A DNA stretch of 64,000 bases from Nocardia mikamii NBRC 108933 (GTDB taxonomy: Bacteria; Actinomycetota; Actinomycetes; Mycobacteriales; Mycobacteriaceae). Positions 26,898-35,685 of the stretch are shown one piece after another. The notes under the pieces were generated by a model that had not been told where the DNA came from, did no database searches, and saw only the letters and a program-made list of their open reading frames with translations. A program made the translations under genes and the position numbers. Each line of letters opens with the position of its first letter. Positions within the stretch are counted from its first letter, which is position 1. The stretch covers positions 1 through 64,000 of the forward strand of contig NZ_BDCM01000016.1 in the NCBI RefSeq assembly GCF_001613505.1, read 5' to 3'.

Positions 26898-27680
26898 ATG
26901 GCGGTGGCCGAGCAGATGGGTCCGTCCTTCGACCCGGATCGGATTGCCGCGTTGCGGGCCGAACTGCAGAAGTCCGCGGGAACGCCCGCCGGTTCGGTAC
27001 CGTCGGGCTCGCCGTTCCCCTCGCCCCCTCCCGGCCCGGCCCCGCTGGCATCCGCGTCGGAGCCTGGACGTACCGCCGCGCTGAAGTTGTTGTGGCAGAG
27101 GGCGATTGCGATGACCCTCACTTTCGTGGCGTTGCTGTACGCGGTCGAGGGAGTCGACACCGTCTCGCATCACGACCTCGACGGTGCGGGGGTGCGGCCC
27201 CGGACGGCCGAGGGGCTGGAGGGCGTCGTCTTCGCCCCCGTGCTGCACGCGAACTGGGCGCATCTGATCGGCAACACCCTGCCGGTGATCGTGCTGGGAC
27301 TGCTGACGCTGCTCACCGGGATCGGCCGCGGACTGGCCGCCACCGCGATCGTCTGGGTCGTGGCCGGGGTCGGCACCTGGCTCACCGGGGCGAGTGGTTC
27401 GGTGCACATCGGCGCCTCGGTGCTGGTGTTCGGCTGGCTCACCTATCTGATCTCGCGCGGCCTGTTCACCCGCAACCTGTGGCAGATCCTGGTGGGTGTC
27501 GTCGTGGGTCTGCTGTACGGCTCGATTCTGTGGGGTGTACTGCCCGGCCAGCCCGGAATCTCTTGGCAAGGACATCTTTTCGGTGCGTTGGGTGGACTGC
27601 TGGCCGGCTGGGTACTCTCATCGAATGAACGTCGTCATCGTCGCGGGGAGAGTGCCGGCCGCCTCGCATCGTCGGGGTGA
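26898..27680 (+). CDS. rhomboid-family intramembrane serine protease
   Basis: A 260-residue membrane protein matching M. tuberculosis Rv1337. A Pro-rich cytoplasmic N-terminus (about 1-60) is followed by six hydrophobic segments. HANWAHLIGNT is the conserved HxxxN loop region, GSVHIGASVLVFG carries the catalytic Ser, and SWQGHLFGALGG the catalytic His. GAGGAGGTG directly before ATG 26898 fixes the start. Its substrate is unknown. murI, the next gene in M. tuberculosis, is missing here. Confidence 0.92.
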   Translation: MAVAEQMGPSFDPDRIAALRAELQKSAGTPAGSVPSGSPFPSPPPGPAPLASASEPGRTAALKLLWQRAIAMTLTFVALLYAVEGVDTVSHHDLDGAGVRPRTAEGLEGVVFAPVLHANWAHLIGNTLPVIVLGLLTLLTGIGRGLAATAIVWVVAGVGTWLTGASGSVHIGASVLVFGWLTYLISRGLFTRNLWQILVGVVVGLLYGSILWGVLPGQPGISWQGHLFGALGGLLAGWVLSSNERRHRRGESAGRLASSG

Positions 27681-27749
27681 CTGCGGAACTCGGCCGGCGA
27701 TTTGGGGGATCCCCAGTTGAGTGAGAATGCAGCGTGGCAGCATGGGGGA

Positions 27750-28514
27750 ATGCGACTCACCGTCCTCGGGTGTTCGGGCAGTGTGTCCGGCCCGGATTCC
27801 CCTGCGTCGGGCTATTTGCTGACCGGTCCGGATATGACTCCCACCGTGATCGATTTCGGTCCCGGTGTGCTGGGCGCGTTGCAGCGCTACCTGGACCCCG
27901 GCGAGGTCGACATCTTTCTCACCCACCTGCACGCCGATCACTGCCTGGACCTGCCCGGATTGCTGGTGTGGCGGCGGTATCACCCGAAACCGCCGACCGG
28001 GAAGGCCATCGTGCAGGGGCCCTCGGATTCGGCGCTGCGGATCGGCAACGCCTCGGCCGAGATCGGCGGCGAATGCGACGACTGGTCCGACGTGATCGAT
28101 ATGCGTCCCTGGGAGGAGGGCGCCGAGGTGCGTTTCGGTCCCGGCCATACGGTGGTCGCCCGACGGATGTACCACCCGCCGGAGTCCTACGGCCTGCGCA
28201 TCACCACCGCCGCCGGCCGGACCCTGGTCTACACGGGTGATACCGCATTGTGCCCCGCCGTATTCGAACTCGCGGAGGGCGCCGATGTGCTGCTCTCGGA
28301 GGCCTCGTGGACCCACGATCCGGCCAATCGCCCACCGGGCATTCATCTTTCGGGTACCGAGGCCGGAATGATCGCCGCGCGTGCGGGTGTCGGTGAACTG
28401 CTGCTCACGCACATTCCACCGTGGACCTCGCGCGAGGATGTCATCGCGGAGGCCAAGGAGCAGTTCAGCGGACCCGTGCACGCGGTCTCGCCGGGTGAGG
28501 TCATCGAAATCTGA
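27750..28514 (+). CDS. MBL-fold phosphodiesterase/RNase Z-like protein
   Basis: A 254-residue metallo-beta-lactamase-fold protein. THLHADHCLDLPGL is the HxHxDH metal site, YTGDTALCP the later Asp, and LLLTHIPPW the last His. It corresponds to M. tuberculosis Rv1339, reported to be a cAMP phosphodiesterase. It lies 69 bases after the rhomboid gene and 77 before rph. The ATG at 27750 is the natural start (MRLTVLGCSGSV). Confidence 0.92.
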   Translation: MRLTVLGCSGSVSGPDSPASGYLLTGPDMTPTVIDFGPGVLGALQRYLDPGEVDIFLTHLHADHCLDLPGLLVWRRYHPKPPTGKAIVQGPSDSALRIGNASAEIGGECDDWSDVIDMRPWEEGAEVRFGPGHTVVARRMYHPPESYGLRITTAAGRTLVYTGDTALCPAVFELAEGADVLLSEASWTHDPANRPPGIHLSGTEAGMIAARAGVGELLLTHIPPWTSREDVIAEAKEQFSGPVHAVSPGEVIEI

Positions 28515-28591
28515 GCACCCACCCCGCCGGGGCGCAGATGTCGATGCCCCGCCGGGGGAGGGGCGTCGTACCCATCCCTTAGGCTGGCGTT

Positions 28592-29359
28592 GTGTCTAGA
28601 CGAGCCGATGGCAGAGCGGACGACGAACTCCGCGAGGTAAGGATCACCCGGGGATTCACCACGCATCCGGCGGGTTCGGTACTGGTCGAATTCGGTCAGA
28701 CGCGGGTGATGTGCACCGCGAGCGTCACCGAGGGGGTGCCCCCGTGGCGGCGTGATTCCGGATTGGGCTGGCTCACAGCCGAATACGCGATGCTACCGGC
28801 CGCCACCCATACCCGCAGCGGGCGCGAGTCGGTGAAGGGCAGGGTCGGCGGGCGCACCCAGGAGATCAGCCGTCTGGTCGGCCGGTCGTTGCGGGCGTGC
28901 ATCGACCTGGCCGCGATCGGCGAGAACACCATCGCCCTCGACTGCGACGTCCTGCAGGCCGACGGCGGTACCCGCACCGCCGCGATCACCGGCGCCTACG
29001 TGGCGCTGTCGGACGCGATCACCTACCTGGCCGCCGCCGGCCGCCTGGCCGACCCGCAGCCGATCTCGTGCATGATCGCCGCGGTCAGCGTCGGCGTGGT
29101 CGACGGTCGGGTGCGCCTGGACCTGCCGTACGAGGAGGATTCGCGCGCCGAGGTCGATATGAACGTGGTCGCGACCGATACCGGCACCCTGGTCGAGATC
29201 CAGGGCACCGGAGAGGGCGCCACCTTCCCGCGCTCCACCCTGGACAAGCTGCTGGATTCGGCACTGGCCGGCTGCGAGCAGCTGTTCGAGGTGCAGAAGC
29301 AGGCGCTCGCGCTGCCGTATCCGGGGCAGCTGCCCGAGCCGGGCGAGAAGAGGAAGTAA
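28592..29359 (+). CDS. rph: ribonuclease PH
   Basis: A 3'-to-5' phosphorolytic exoribonuclease that trims tRNA precursors. The 255-residue protein starts at GTG. It has SVLVEFGQTRVMCTASV, GLGWLTAEYAMLP, the phosphate-binding region KGRVGGRTQEISRLVGRSLR and CDVLQADGGTRTAAITGAY. It overlaps rdgB by one base in TAATG, as in mycobacteria (Rv1340-Rv1341). Confidence 0.97.
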   Translation: MSRRADGRADDELREVRITRGFTTHPAGSVLVEFGQTRVMCTASVTEGVPPWRRDSGLGWLTAEYAMLPAATHTRSGRESVKGRVGGRTQEISRLVGRSLRACIDLAAIGENTIALDCDVLQADGGTRTAAITGAYVALSDAITYLAAAGRLADPQPISCMIAAVSVGVVDGRVRLDLPYEEDSRAEVDMNVVATDTGTLVEIQGTGEGATFPRSTLDKLLDSALAGCEQLFEVQKQALALPYPGQLPEPGEKRK

Positions 29360-29967
29360 TGGCGCGGCGGGTACTGGTGGCCAGCCGCAACGCCAAGAAG
29401 CTCGGCGAATTGCGCCGCATCCTCGACGAGGCCGGAGTCGCGGGTCTCGAGATCATCGGCCTGGACGAGGTGCCGCCGTTCCCGGAGGCCCCCGAAACGG
29501 GTGCGACGTTCGAGGAGAACGCTCTCGCCAAGGCTCGCGACGGCGCTGCGGCCACCGGATTGCCTTGTGTGGCAGACGATTCCGGCCTCGCCGTCGACGC
29601 TCTCAACGGTATGCCCGGCGTGCTGTCCGCGCGCTGGTCGGGCCGCCACGGCGACGACGCGGCGAACAACGACCTGCTGCTCGCCCAGCTGGGAGACGTC
29701 CCCGACGACCGCCGCGGCGCCCGCTTCGTCTCGGCCTGCGCGCTGGTCGCCGACGGCCGCGAGGTCGTCACGATCGGCGAATGGCCGGGCACGATCGCGC
29801 GAAAGCCGGTCGGCGACGGCGGTTTCGGCTACGACCCGCTGTTCGTCCCGGACGGCGGAACGGTCTCGGCGGCCCAGCTCACCCCGGCGGACAAGGACGC
29901 GGCCTCCCACCGCGGCCGGGCCCTTCGCGCCCTGCTCCCCGCACTGGCAGACCTGGCGAAGTCCTGA
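29359..29967 (+). CDS. rdgB: XTP/dITP pyrophosphatase RdgB
   Basis: Removes non-canonical purine triphosphates before they enter DNA or RNA. The 202-residue product has VLVASRNAKKLGELRRIL, GATFEENALAKARDGAAATG, VADDSGLAVDALNGMPGVLSARW, GDGGFGYDPLFVP, and SHRGRALRAL, the full set of family motifs. The ATG shares its A with the rph stop codon, so the two are translationally coupled. Confidence 0.96.
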   Translation: MARRVLVASRNAKKLGELRRILDEAGVAGLEIIGLDEVPPFPEAPETGATFEENALAKARDGAAATGLPCVADDSGLAVDALNGMPGVLSARWSGRHGDDAANNDLLLAQLGDVPDDRRGARFVSACALVADGREVVTIGEWPGTIARKPVGDGGFGYDPLFVPDGGTVSAAQLTPADKDAASHRGRALRALLPALADLAKS

Positions 29968-30150
29968 GCGCTCTTCGAGTCGCAACGCACGGCGCTCGGA
30001 CAACGGTGCGGCACGAGACACCTGATTACGCGAGCACATGGGGAACTCGTCGGGTACGGGCTGACACGACACCCGACTACCGCCGCCCGCCAACGCGGGC
30101 GAGTCCGCGCCTGAGTCTGGCCCAGAGACGCGGAGAGGCGGCTCAGCGGC

Positions 30151-30558
30151 TCAGCTCAGGAACTCGGCTCGGACCTGCCGGGTGCGGTAGTGCTCGCAGA
30201 CGAAGGACAGGAACGGGATGGTGCCGGCCAGCGCGGTGATCACCAGCGTGAGAGGTTTCCAGCGCGTCTTGATGCCCAGGTCGATAGTGAACACCAGGTA
30301 CAGCATGTAGAAGATGCCGTGGATCTGGCCGACGTAGAACAGCCAGTGCGGCGCCTTGCTGCTGTCATCGAGCAGCAGGTACTTGTAGACCATCTCCGCG
30401 CACAACAGCAACAGCCAGACACCGGTGATGTAGGCGAGCACGCGGTAGCGGGTCAGTGCCGAGCGGATGCGGCCGGTGTCGCGGGCCACGGGGGCCGGCG
30501 TGGCGGCCGGTGCCGGTGTGGTGGTGGCGGCCGGGGTGGTGGGGTGGTCGGCGCTCAA
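30151..30558 (-). CDS. DUF3817 membrane protein
   Basis: A 135-residue protein with three hydrophobic segments (YITGVWLLLLCAEMVYKYLL, FYVGQIHGIFYMLYLVFTIDL, LVITALAGTIPFLSFVCEHY). These match DUF3817 and M. tuberculosis Rv1342c. The N-terminal 30 residues are Pro/Ala/Thr rich. The TTG start overlaps the stop of the LprD-like gene in TTGA and has GAGAGGAGA before it, so it is translated by coupling. Function unknown. Confidence 0.85.
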   Translation of the reverse strand: MSADHPTTPAATTTPAPAATPAPVARDTGRIRSALTRYRVLAYITGVWLLLLCAEMVYKYLLLDDSSKAPHWLFYVGQIHGIFYMLYLVFTIDLGIKTRWKPLTLVITALAGTIPFLSFVCEHYRTRQVRAEFLS

Positions 30559-31037
30559 CCGGCTCTCCTCTCGGTGTCGGGGCCGTCGAGCCCCACGGCG
30601 TGCATCCGCTCGCGCACATCCTGTGCGTGCAGATCGGCAAGATATTTGTTGTATTCGGCCAGCACCGGATCGTCGTCGCGTGCGGCGGTCGGGCGTTCGG
30701 GCAGGATCCCGGCCGGGATCTCGCGCGGGGCCGACCGCTTGGCCGTTCGCCGGGCCGGGGTCGCGGATTCGGCCGGGCTCGATGGCTCGGCGGTCGCCGG
30801 CGCCTCGGTGTTCTGGGCGACGGTCTCGCGCTCGAGCCGCACGAACCGGAAGTAGGCGAAGACCACGAATCCGGCGAACAGCGGCCATTGCAGCGCGTAG
30901 CCGAGGTTCTGCGCGGTTCCGGACGAGGATTCGAACCGGCCCCACTGCCACCAGCCCAGCCCCAGACAGGCCAGCGCGGCCACGACCACCAAGATGATCA
31001 GAGCCGGGCGACGATGTGGTGCGGACACGCCTACCAC
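30555..31037 (-). CDS. LprD-like membrane protein
   Basis: A 160-residue protein matching M. tuberculosis LprD (Rv1343c). It has an N-terminal helix (ALIILVVVAALACLGLGWWQWGRFE), the conserved GTAQNLGYALQWPLF before a second helix, then a hydrophilic region with EIPAGILPERP and DDPVLAEYNKYLADL. LprD is called a lipoprotein; here the Cys in ALACLGLG is a possible but weak lipobox. Function unknown. It forms an operon with the DUF3817 gene. Confidence 0.8.
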   Translation of the reverse strand: MVGVSAPHRRPALIILVVVAALACLGLGWWQWGRFESSSGTAQNLGYALQWPLFAGFVVFAYFRFVRLERETVAQNTEAPATAEPSSPAESATPARRTAKRSAPREIPAGILPERPTAARDDDPVLAEYNKYLADLHAQDVRERMHAVGLDGPDTERRAG

Positions 31038-31092
31038 GGTACCCGGTCTACTACACGGCCCGTAGTGTGAGGTGCCCGGCGATCTCCGCTGG

Positions 31093-31968
31093 TCAGAATT
31101 TGTAGGTGACGCCGGTCAGCCGCTCGGATTCCTCCCACAGCCGCCGCTGCAGATCGGTGTTCTTCGACAGCGAGCTCGACGGTGAGGGCCGGACCGGACC
31201 GCGGGAACCGAACAGCAGCGTCGGCCCCCAGTAGATGTTCGGATCGGCGTCCGGCACGGTGGCCGCGAAGAGGCTCGACTCGGCGGCCTTGCGCGGTGAG
31301 TGCCCGGCCAGGGCGATGAAGGGCTTGGCCACCTTGTCGAGCGGGGTCTCGGTACGGGTGAACAGATCGGTGGGCGAGACACCGGGGTGTACGGCGTAGG
31401 ACCGTGTGGCGGATCCCGATTCGGCCAGCCGGCGCTGTAGTTCCCGGGCGAACATCAGATTCGACAACTTCGACTGGGCATAGGCGAGGTTGCGCTGGTA
31501 GCGGCGGTTCTCGTAGTTGAGATCATCGATCCACAACTTCGGGGTCTGCCGGTGCGCGATACTGGCGAGGCTGATCACCCGGTCGCCGATGCGGTCCAGC
31601 AGCAGTCCGGTCAGCGCGAAGTGTCCGAGATGGTTGACCCCCCACTGGGTTTCGAATCCGTCCACGGTGCGCGAGAAGGGGATGTTCATCAGGCCCGCGT
31701 TGTTGATCAACACATCGAATTCCCCGGTGCGCTCGGCGAATTCGCGAATCGATGCGAGGTCGGCCAGATCCAGTGCGGATACCCGGACGTCCCCGTCGAT
31801 ACCGTCGGCGACCTGCTGTGCGGTCGAGGTATTACGGCAGGCCATGATCACGGTCGCCCCCTTGGCGGCCAGGGCCCGGGTGGTGTGCTTGCCGATACCG
31901 CCGTTGGCCCCGGTGATCACGAACGTGCGTCCGTGCTGCGCCGGGATCTCGCTGGGATTCCACGCCAT
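31093..31968 (-). CDS. short-chain dehydrogenase/reductase
   Basis: A 291-residue SDR of the retinol-dehydrogenase/protochlorophyllide-reductase-like group. TFVITGANGGIGKHT binds the nucleotide, LINNAGLM is the NAG motif, NHLGHFALTGLLL follows, and YAQSKLSN carries the catalytic Tyr and Lys. Arg in MACRNTS suggests NADP(H). Substrate unknown. A near-perfect palindrome at 32030-32045 lies about 60 bases upstream, in the region shared with the efflux gene. Confidence 0.88.
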   Translation of the reverse strand: MAWNPSEIPAQHGRTFVITGANGGIGKHTTRALAAKGATVIMACRNTSTAQQVADGIDGDVRVSALDLADLASIREFAERTGEFDVLINNAGLMNIPFSRTVDGFETQWGVNHLGHFALTGLLLDRIGDRVISLASIAHRQTPKLWIDDLNYENRRYQRNLAYAQSKLSNLMFARELQRRLAESGSATRSYAVHPGVSPTDLFTRTETPLDKVAKPFIALAGHSPRKAAESSLFAATVPDADPNIYWGPTLLFGSRGPVRPSPSSSLSKNTDLQRRLWEESERLTGVTYKF

Positions 31969-32029
31969 GGTGAGACCTCACTGTTTACCGTTTGGGGGAA
32001 GGAGCCTCGTCGCATCCTCACCGCCTGAC

Positions 32030-32045
32030 CTTACTCCAGAGTAAG
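32030..32045. promoter_or_regulatory. palindromic operator in a divergent promoter
   Basis: CTTACTC-CA-GAGTAAG has perfect 7-base arms and a 2-base centre, typical of a TetR-type dimer site. It lies 62 bases before the SDR start and 157 before the efflux pump start. No TetR gene is adjacent. Confidence 0.6.
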
Positions 32046-32201
32046 TTCCGGCGGTAGGGTTCTGTCACAGTGTCCTCAGGGTATCGATCGCGGTCTCGGC
32101 GTACCCCGATTTGAGTGCCAGGGATTTGCGGTGTCGGCGAGCGAACTGGCGTATTGCCGTGTTGCGCCGACCGAATCGGGCTCAGGGCACATACTGAGCT
32201 A

Positions 32202-34235
32202 ATGTCCGGTGTTGCCGCAGTCGCCGAATCGCCCGCACCCGTGAGTCATACCCGCGCCAATGTCGTCTTCCTCACCGTGGTGCTGGGAATGTTGATGGCC
32301 GCGCTGGATCAGACCATCGTGTCGACCGCGTTGCCCACCATCGTCGCCGACCTGGGCGGCGCTGGGCATATGGCCTGGGTGGTGACGGCATATCTGCTGG
32401 CCGAGGCGGTCGCCACCGCGCTGGCCGGCAAATTCGGCGACCTGTTCGGCCGCAAACTGATCTTCCAGCTCAGTGGCCTCATCTTCATCATCGGCTCCAT
32501 GGTGGCGGGGCTCGCCCACGGTATGACGCTGCTGATCGTCGCGCGCGGTATCCAGGGCGTCGGCGCGGGCGGGTTGATGGTGACCTCGATGGCGCTGATC
32601 GCCGATGTGATCCCGCTGCGTGACCGGGGCAAATATCAGGGTGCGCTGGGCGCGGTCTTCGGCATCACCACCGTGGTCGGCCCGACGCTGGGCGGGCTGT
32701 TCACCGACCATGCCAGCTGGCGTTGGTGCTTCTACGTGAACGTGCCGCTGGCGATTCTGATGATCGCCGTTGCGGCGCGGGCGATTCCGTCGATCCGCGC
32801 GGCGGTGCGGCCGGTGGTCGACTATGCCGGCATCGCGCTGGTCGCGATCGGTGTCAGCTGTCTGATCCTGGGACTGGAATGGGGTGGCCAGGAATATCCG
32901 TGGGGTTCGGCGACGATCATCGGACTGTTCGCGGCCGCGGTCGTGCTGCTGGCCGCGTTCGTCTTCGTCGAGACGCGCGCGGCCGAGCCGATGCTGCCGA
33001 TGCATCTGTTCCGCAGCAACGTCTTCACCGTCTGTTCGATCCTCAGCTTCATCGTCGGCTTCGCGATGCTCGGCGCGATGACCTATCTGCCGGCCTATCT
33101 GCAATACGTCAACGGTGTTTCGGCCACCGCGTCCGGACTGCGCACGTTGCCGTTGGTGGTCGGCCTGTTCACCACCTCGATCATCTCCGGGCAGGTGGTC
33201 GGCCGGACCGGTTACTACAAGTATTTCCCGGTGGCCGGTACCGCGGTCATGGCGGTGGGGCTGTATCTGATGTCGACCATGGGCCGGACCACGGGCTTCT
33301 GGCTGCAATCGCTGTACATGCTGATCCTGGGTCTGGGCATCGGCCTGGCGATGCAGGTGCTGACGATCGTCGTGCAGAACACCGTCCCGTATCAGGACCT
33401 GGGCACCGCCACCTCGGGTGTGACCTTCTTCCGGACCGTCGGGTCGACCTTCGGCACCGCGATCTTCGGCACGCTCTACAGCAATCAGCTGGAACCGAAT
33501 CTGCGCCAGGCGCTCACCGAGGTGCCCGGGGTGCCGCCCGCGGTGGCGCAGAGTCCGCAACTGCTGCACCAGCTTCCGTACGCCCAGGCGATCCCGATCA
33601 TCGACGCCTATGCCGACACCATCGACTACGTCTTCCGCTGGGTGGTGCCGGTGGCCGTGGTCGGCTTCGTCGTGGCGTGGTTCCTGAAGCAGGTGCCGCT
33701 GCGCGACAGCGTCCGCGCGGAGGCGGCCGATGTGGGCGGCGGTTTCTCGGTGCCCGATTCCCCGGATCGCGCTGTCCGCCTGGAACATTCGCTGGCGAAC
33801 GTGCTGCGCAAACTGCGCGACGACGAGCTGCCCGACCCGCGGATCCTGGCGGCCGCCGACAGCCCGCTCGGCCGGGATCAGGCCTGGGCCATCGGGCAGG
33901 TGAAGATGTTGCAGCGCGCCCGCGGATCGGCGGATCTGGCAGCCGTGGCCCGTGCGCACTGGATGCCGCCGGAAGTGCTGGAACCGGTGTACGACAAGGC
34001 CATTCGATCCGGCCACATCGAAGTGGACGGCGACCGAATGGAATTGACCGCGAGCGGCCAGGCGGAATACGACCGCATTCTCGCCGCCTGGCGCGAGTGG
34101 CTGTGCCGCTATCTCGACGATTGGGATTGCGCCGACCCGGAAGATCGCGCACTTTTCGACCGGGCGCTGGACAACATCGCGGCGAAATTGCTGGAGGAAG
34201 TGGAACGACCGGAGGCGCTGCGGCTGACGGTGTGA
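32202..34235 (+). CDS. DHA2-family (14-helix) MFS efflux pump with C-terminal extension
   Basis: A 677-residue drug:H+ antiporter of the EmrB/QacA group. Residues about 20-500 hold 14 hydrophobic segments, with motif A-like GKFGDLFGRK and the motif C-like GAVFGITTVVGPTLGGLFTD. ALDQTIVSTALPTI is typical of the subfamily. After residue about 510 comes an unusual soluble domain of about 165 residues. It contains DQAWAIGQVKMLQ, VLEPVYDKAIRSGHIEVDG and ELTASGQAEYDRIL, a pattern like a winged helix. The drug substrates are unknown. Confidence 0.92.
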   Translation: MSGVAAVAESPAPVSHTRANVVFLTVVLGMLMAALDQTIVSTALPTIVADLGGAGHMAWVVTAYLLAEAVATALAGKFGDLFGRKLIFQLSGLIFIIGSMVAGLAHGMTLLIVARGIQGVGAGGLMVTSMALIADVIPLRDRGKYQGALGAVFGITTVVGPTLGGLFTDHASWRWCFYVNVPLAILMIAVAARAIPSIRAAVRPVVDYAGIALVAIGVSCLILGLEWGGQEYPWGSATIIGLFAAAVVLLAAFVFVETRAAEPMLPMHLFRSNVFTVCSILSFIVGFAMLGAMTYLPAYLQYVNGVSATASGLRTLPLVVGLFTTSIISGQVVGRTGYYKYFPVAGTAVMAVGLYLMSTMGRTTGFWLQSLYMLILGLGIGLAMQVLTIVVQNTVPYQDLGTATSGVTFFRTVGSTFGTAIFGTLYSNQLEPNLRQALTEVPGVPPAVAQSPQLLHQLPYAQAIPIIDAYADTIDYVFRWVVPVAVVGFVVAWFLKQVPLRDSVRAEAADVGGGFSVPDSPDRAVRLEHSLANVLRKLRDDELPDPRILAAADSPLGRDQAWAIGQVKMLQRARGSADLAAVARAHWMPPEVLEPVYDKAIRSGHIEVDGDRMELTASGQAEYDRILAAWREWLCRYLDDWDCADPEDRALFDRALDNIAAKLLEEVERPEALRLTV

Positions 34236-34289
34236 TCACCGCCCGCCGCGGCGCTGCTCCGAATTACCTCGCACTACAGGGCGATACGC

Positions 34290-35498
34290 TCACGCGGCAG
34301 CGAGTTCGGCCCGCTCGTCGACCGGTGCGTCCCAGTCGATGGTGTAGCTCTGTTCGCGTGCCATGACCTCTTCCATCTTGAAGAGTTTGGTTGCCAGCGG
34401 CATGACCAGCGGCATCATCCGGCGCATCACCGGGCCGACGGTCTTCGACTGGTTGATCTTGGCCCCGCGAGCCGCGACCTTCTCCACCCGGGGACGGCGA
34501 ATTCGCTCGTACGCGGCGAAAGCCGTTGCCGGCGAATCGAAATCGCGCAGGCATCGAGCCAGCTGCACCGCGCTCTCGATGGCCAGTGACGCTCCCTGGC
34601 CGGTGCTGTTGGACGGCGCGTGTACCGCGTCACCGACCAGGACCATACGGTCGCGATACCAATGCGGCACCGGCGGCATGATGTGCAGGCCGCCGGTGAC
34701 GACCAGCTCTTCCGGCGGCGTGTTGCGTACCAGCTCGGCGCCGGGAGTGTCGTCGGCGTAGACCTCGCGCAACGTCCGCAACCACTGTTCGGCCGGAACC
34801 TCCCGAGCCTCGGTCAGCGAGAGGTATTGCTTCTGCGGCAGATTCGCGCCCCACGCGATCCGGCCGTCGGGCATGGGCCAGTACAGGTAGTAGGCGTTGC
34901 GGCCGTAGGCGAACACCATGGTTTCCGGGGGGACCGGAGCCGAGCATTCGGTGTAGGCGCCGAATCCGAGCATGCCGGTGTAGTCGGCACCCGGGGCGTT
35001 CGGATCGATGAGCGTGCGTACACGCGATTTGATGCCGTCGGCGCCGACGATGATGTCGGCGGTGGCGGTGGATCCGTCGGCGAATCGAGCGGTCACACCG
35101 TCACGATGTTCCTCGACGCCGACCAGGCGCTTGGAATATTCGACGGCCACACCGGCAGCGACGGCATGATCGTGCAGCACCTGGTGCAGATCGCTGCGGT
35201 CGATCGCGTGCAACGGTTCCAGGCCGGCGGCTGTGGGCAGCTCGATGTCCTTGTGGCCCATCGACATCACCATGCGGCGGATCGGCAGTGCGATCGCGCG
35301 CACGGCATCGCCGGCGCCGATGACGTCCAGGGCGGCCAGGCCGTTGGGGGCGAACCCGAGGGCGCTGCCGATGTTGTAGGCGGGTCCCGGATAGGCCTCG
35401 TAGACGGTGGCCTCGATCCCGGCCGCGCGCAGGGCGGTGGCGGCGACGGGGCCGGCGACGCCGCCTCCGATGACGAGGGCGGATGTGACTGCGGACAT
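34290..35498 (-). CDS. FAD-dependent monooxygenase
   Basis: A 402-residue flavoprotein hydroxylase of the PHBH fold. SALVIGGGVAGPVAATAL binds ADP, IIVGADGIKSRVRT is the DG motif, and MVLVGDAVHAPSNSTGQGASLA the GD motif. GGAGAA precedes the ATG. Such enzymes hydroxylate aromatic compounds or inactivate antibiotics, and this one is not specific enough to assign. The PadR gene lies 187 bases away on the same strand. Confidence 0.88.
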   Translation of the reverse strand: MSAVTSALVIGGGVAGPVAATALRAAGIEATVYEAYPGPAYNIGSALGFAPNGLAALDVIGAGDAVRAIALPIRRMVMSMGHKDIELPTAAGLEPLHAIDRSDLHQVLHDHAVAAGVAVEYSKRLVGVEEHRDGVTARFADGSTATADIIVGADGIKSRVRTLIDPNAPGADYTGMLGFGAYTECSAPVPPETMVFAYGRNAYYLYWPMPDGRIAWGANLPQKQYLSLTEAREVPAEQWLRTLREVYADDTPGAELVRNTPPEELVVTGGLHIMPPVPHWYRDRMVLVGDAVHAPSNSTGQGASLAIESAVQLARCLRDFDSPATAFAAYERIRRPRVEKVAARGAKINQSKTVGPVMRRMMPLVMPLATKLFKMEEVMAREQSYTIDWDAPVDERAELAAA

Positions 35499-35685
35499 GG
35501 GAATTCTCCTCGAGTGGCTGAACCCGATCCGATCCGCGCACGCGCTGCCCAGTTATCCTGAAGTTGCCATACTCGGGCTGGGTTCGCCTGCGTGAATGCG
35601 GTTCGAGAGGTAGGTGGATCGGGCTCGGCGCGGTGTTGCCGCACTTCGCCGGGCCCGGTTCGTATCGTGGTTCTCGTCCTGGATT

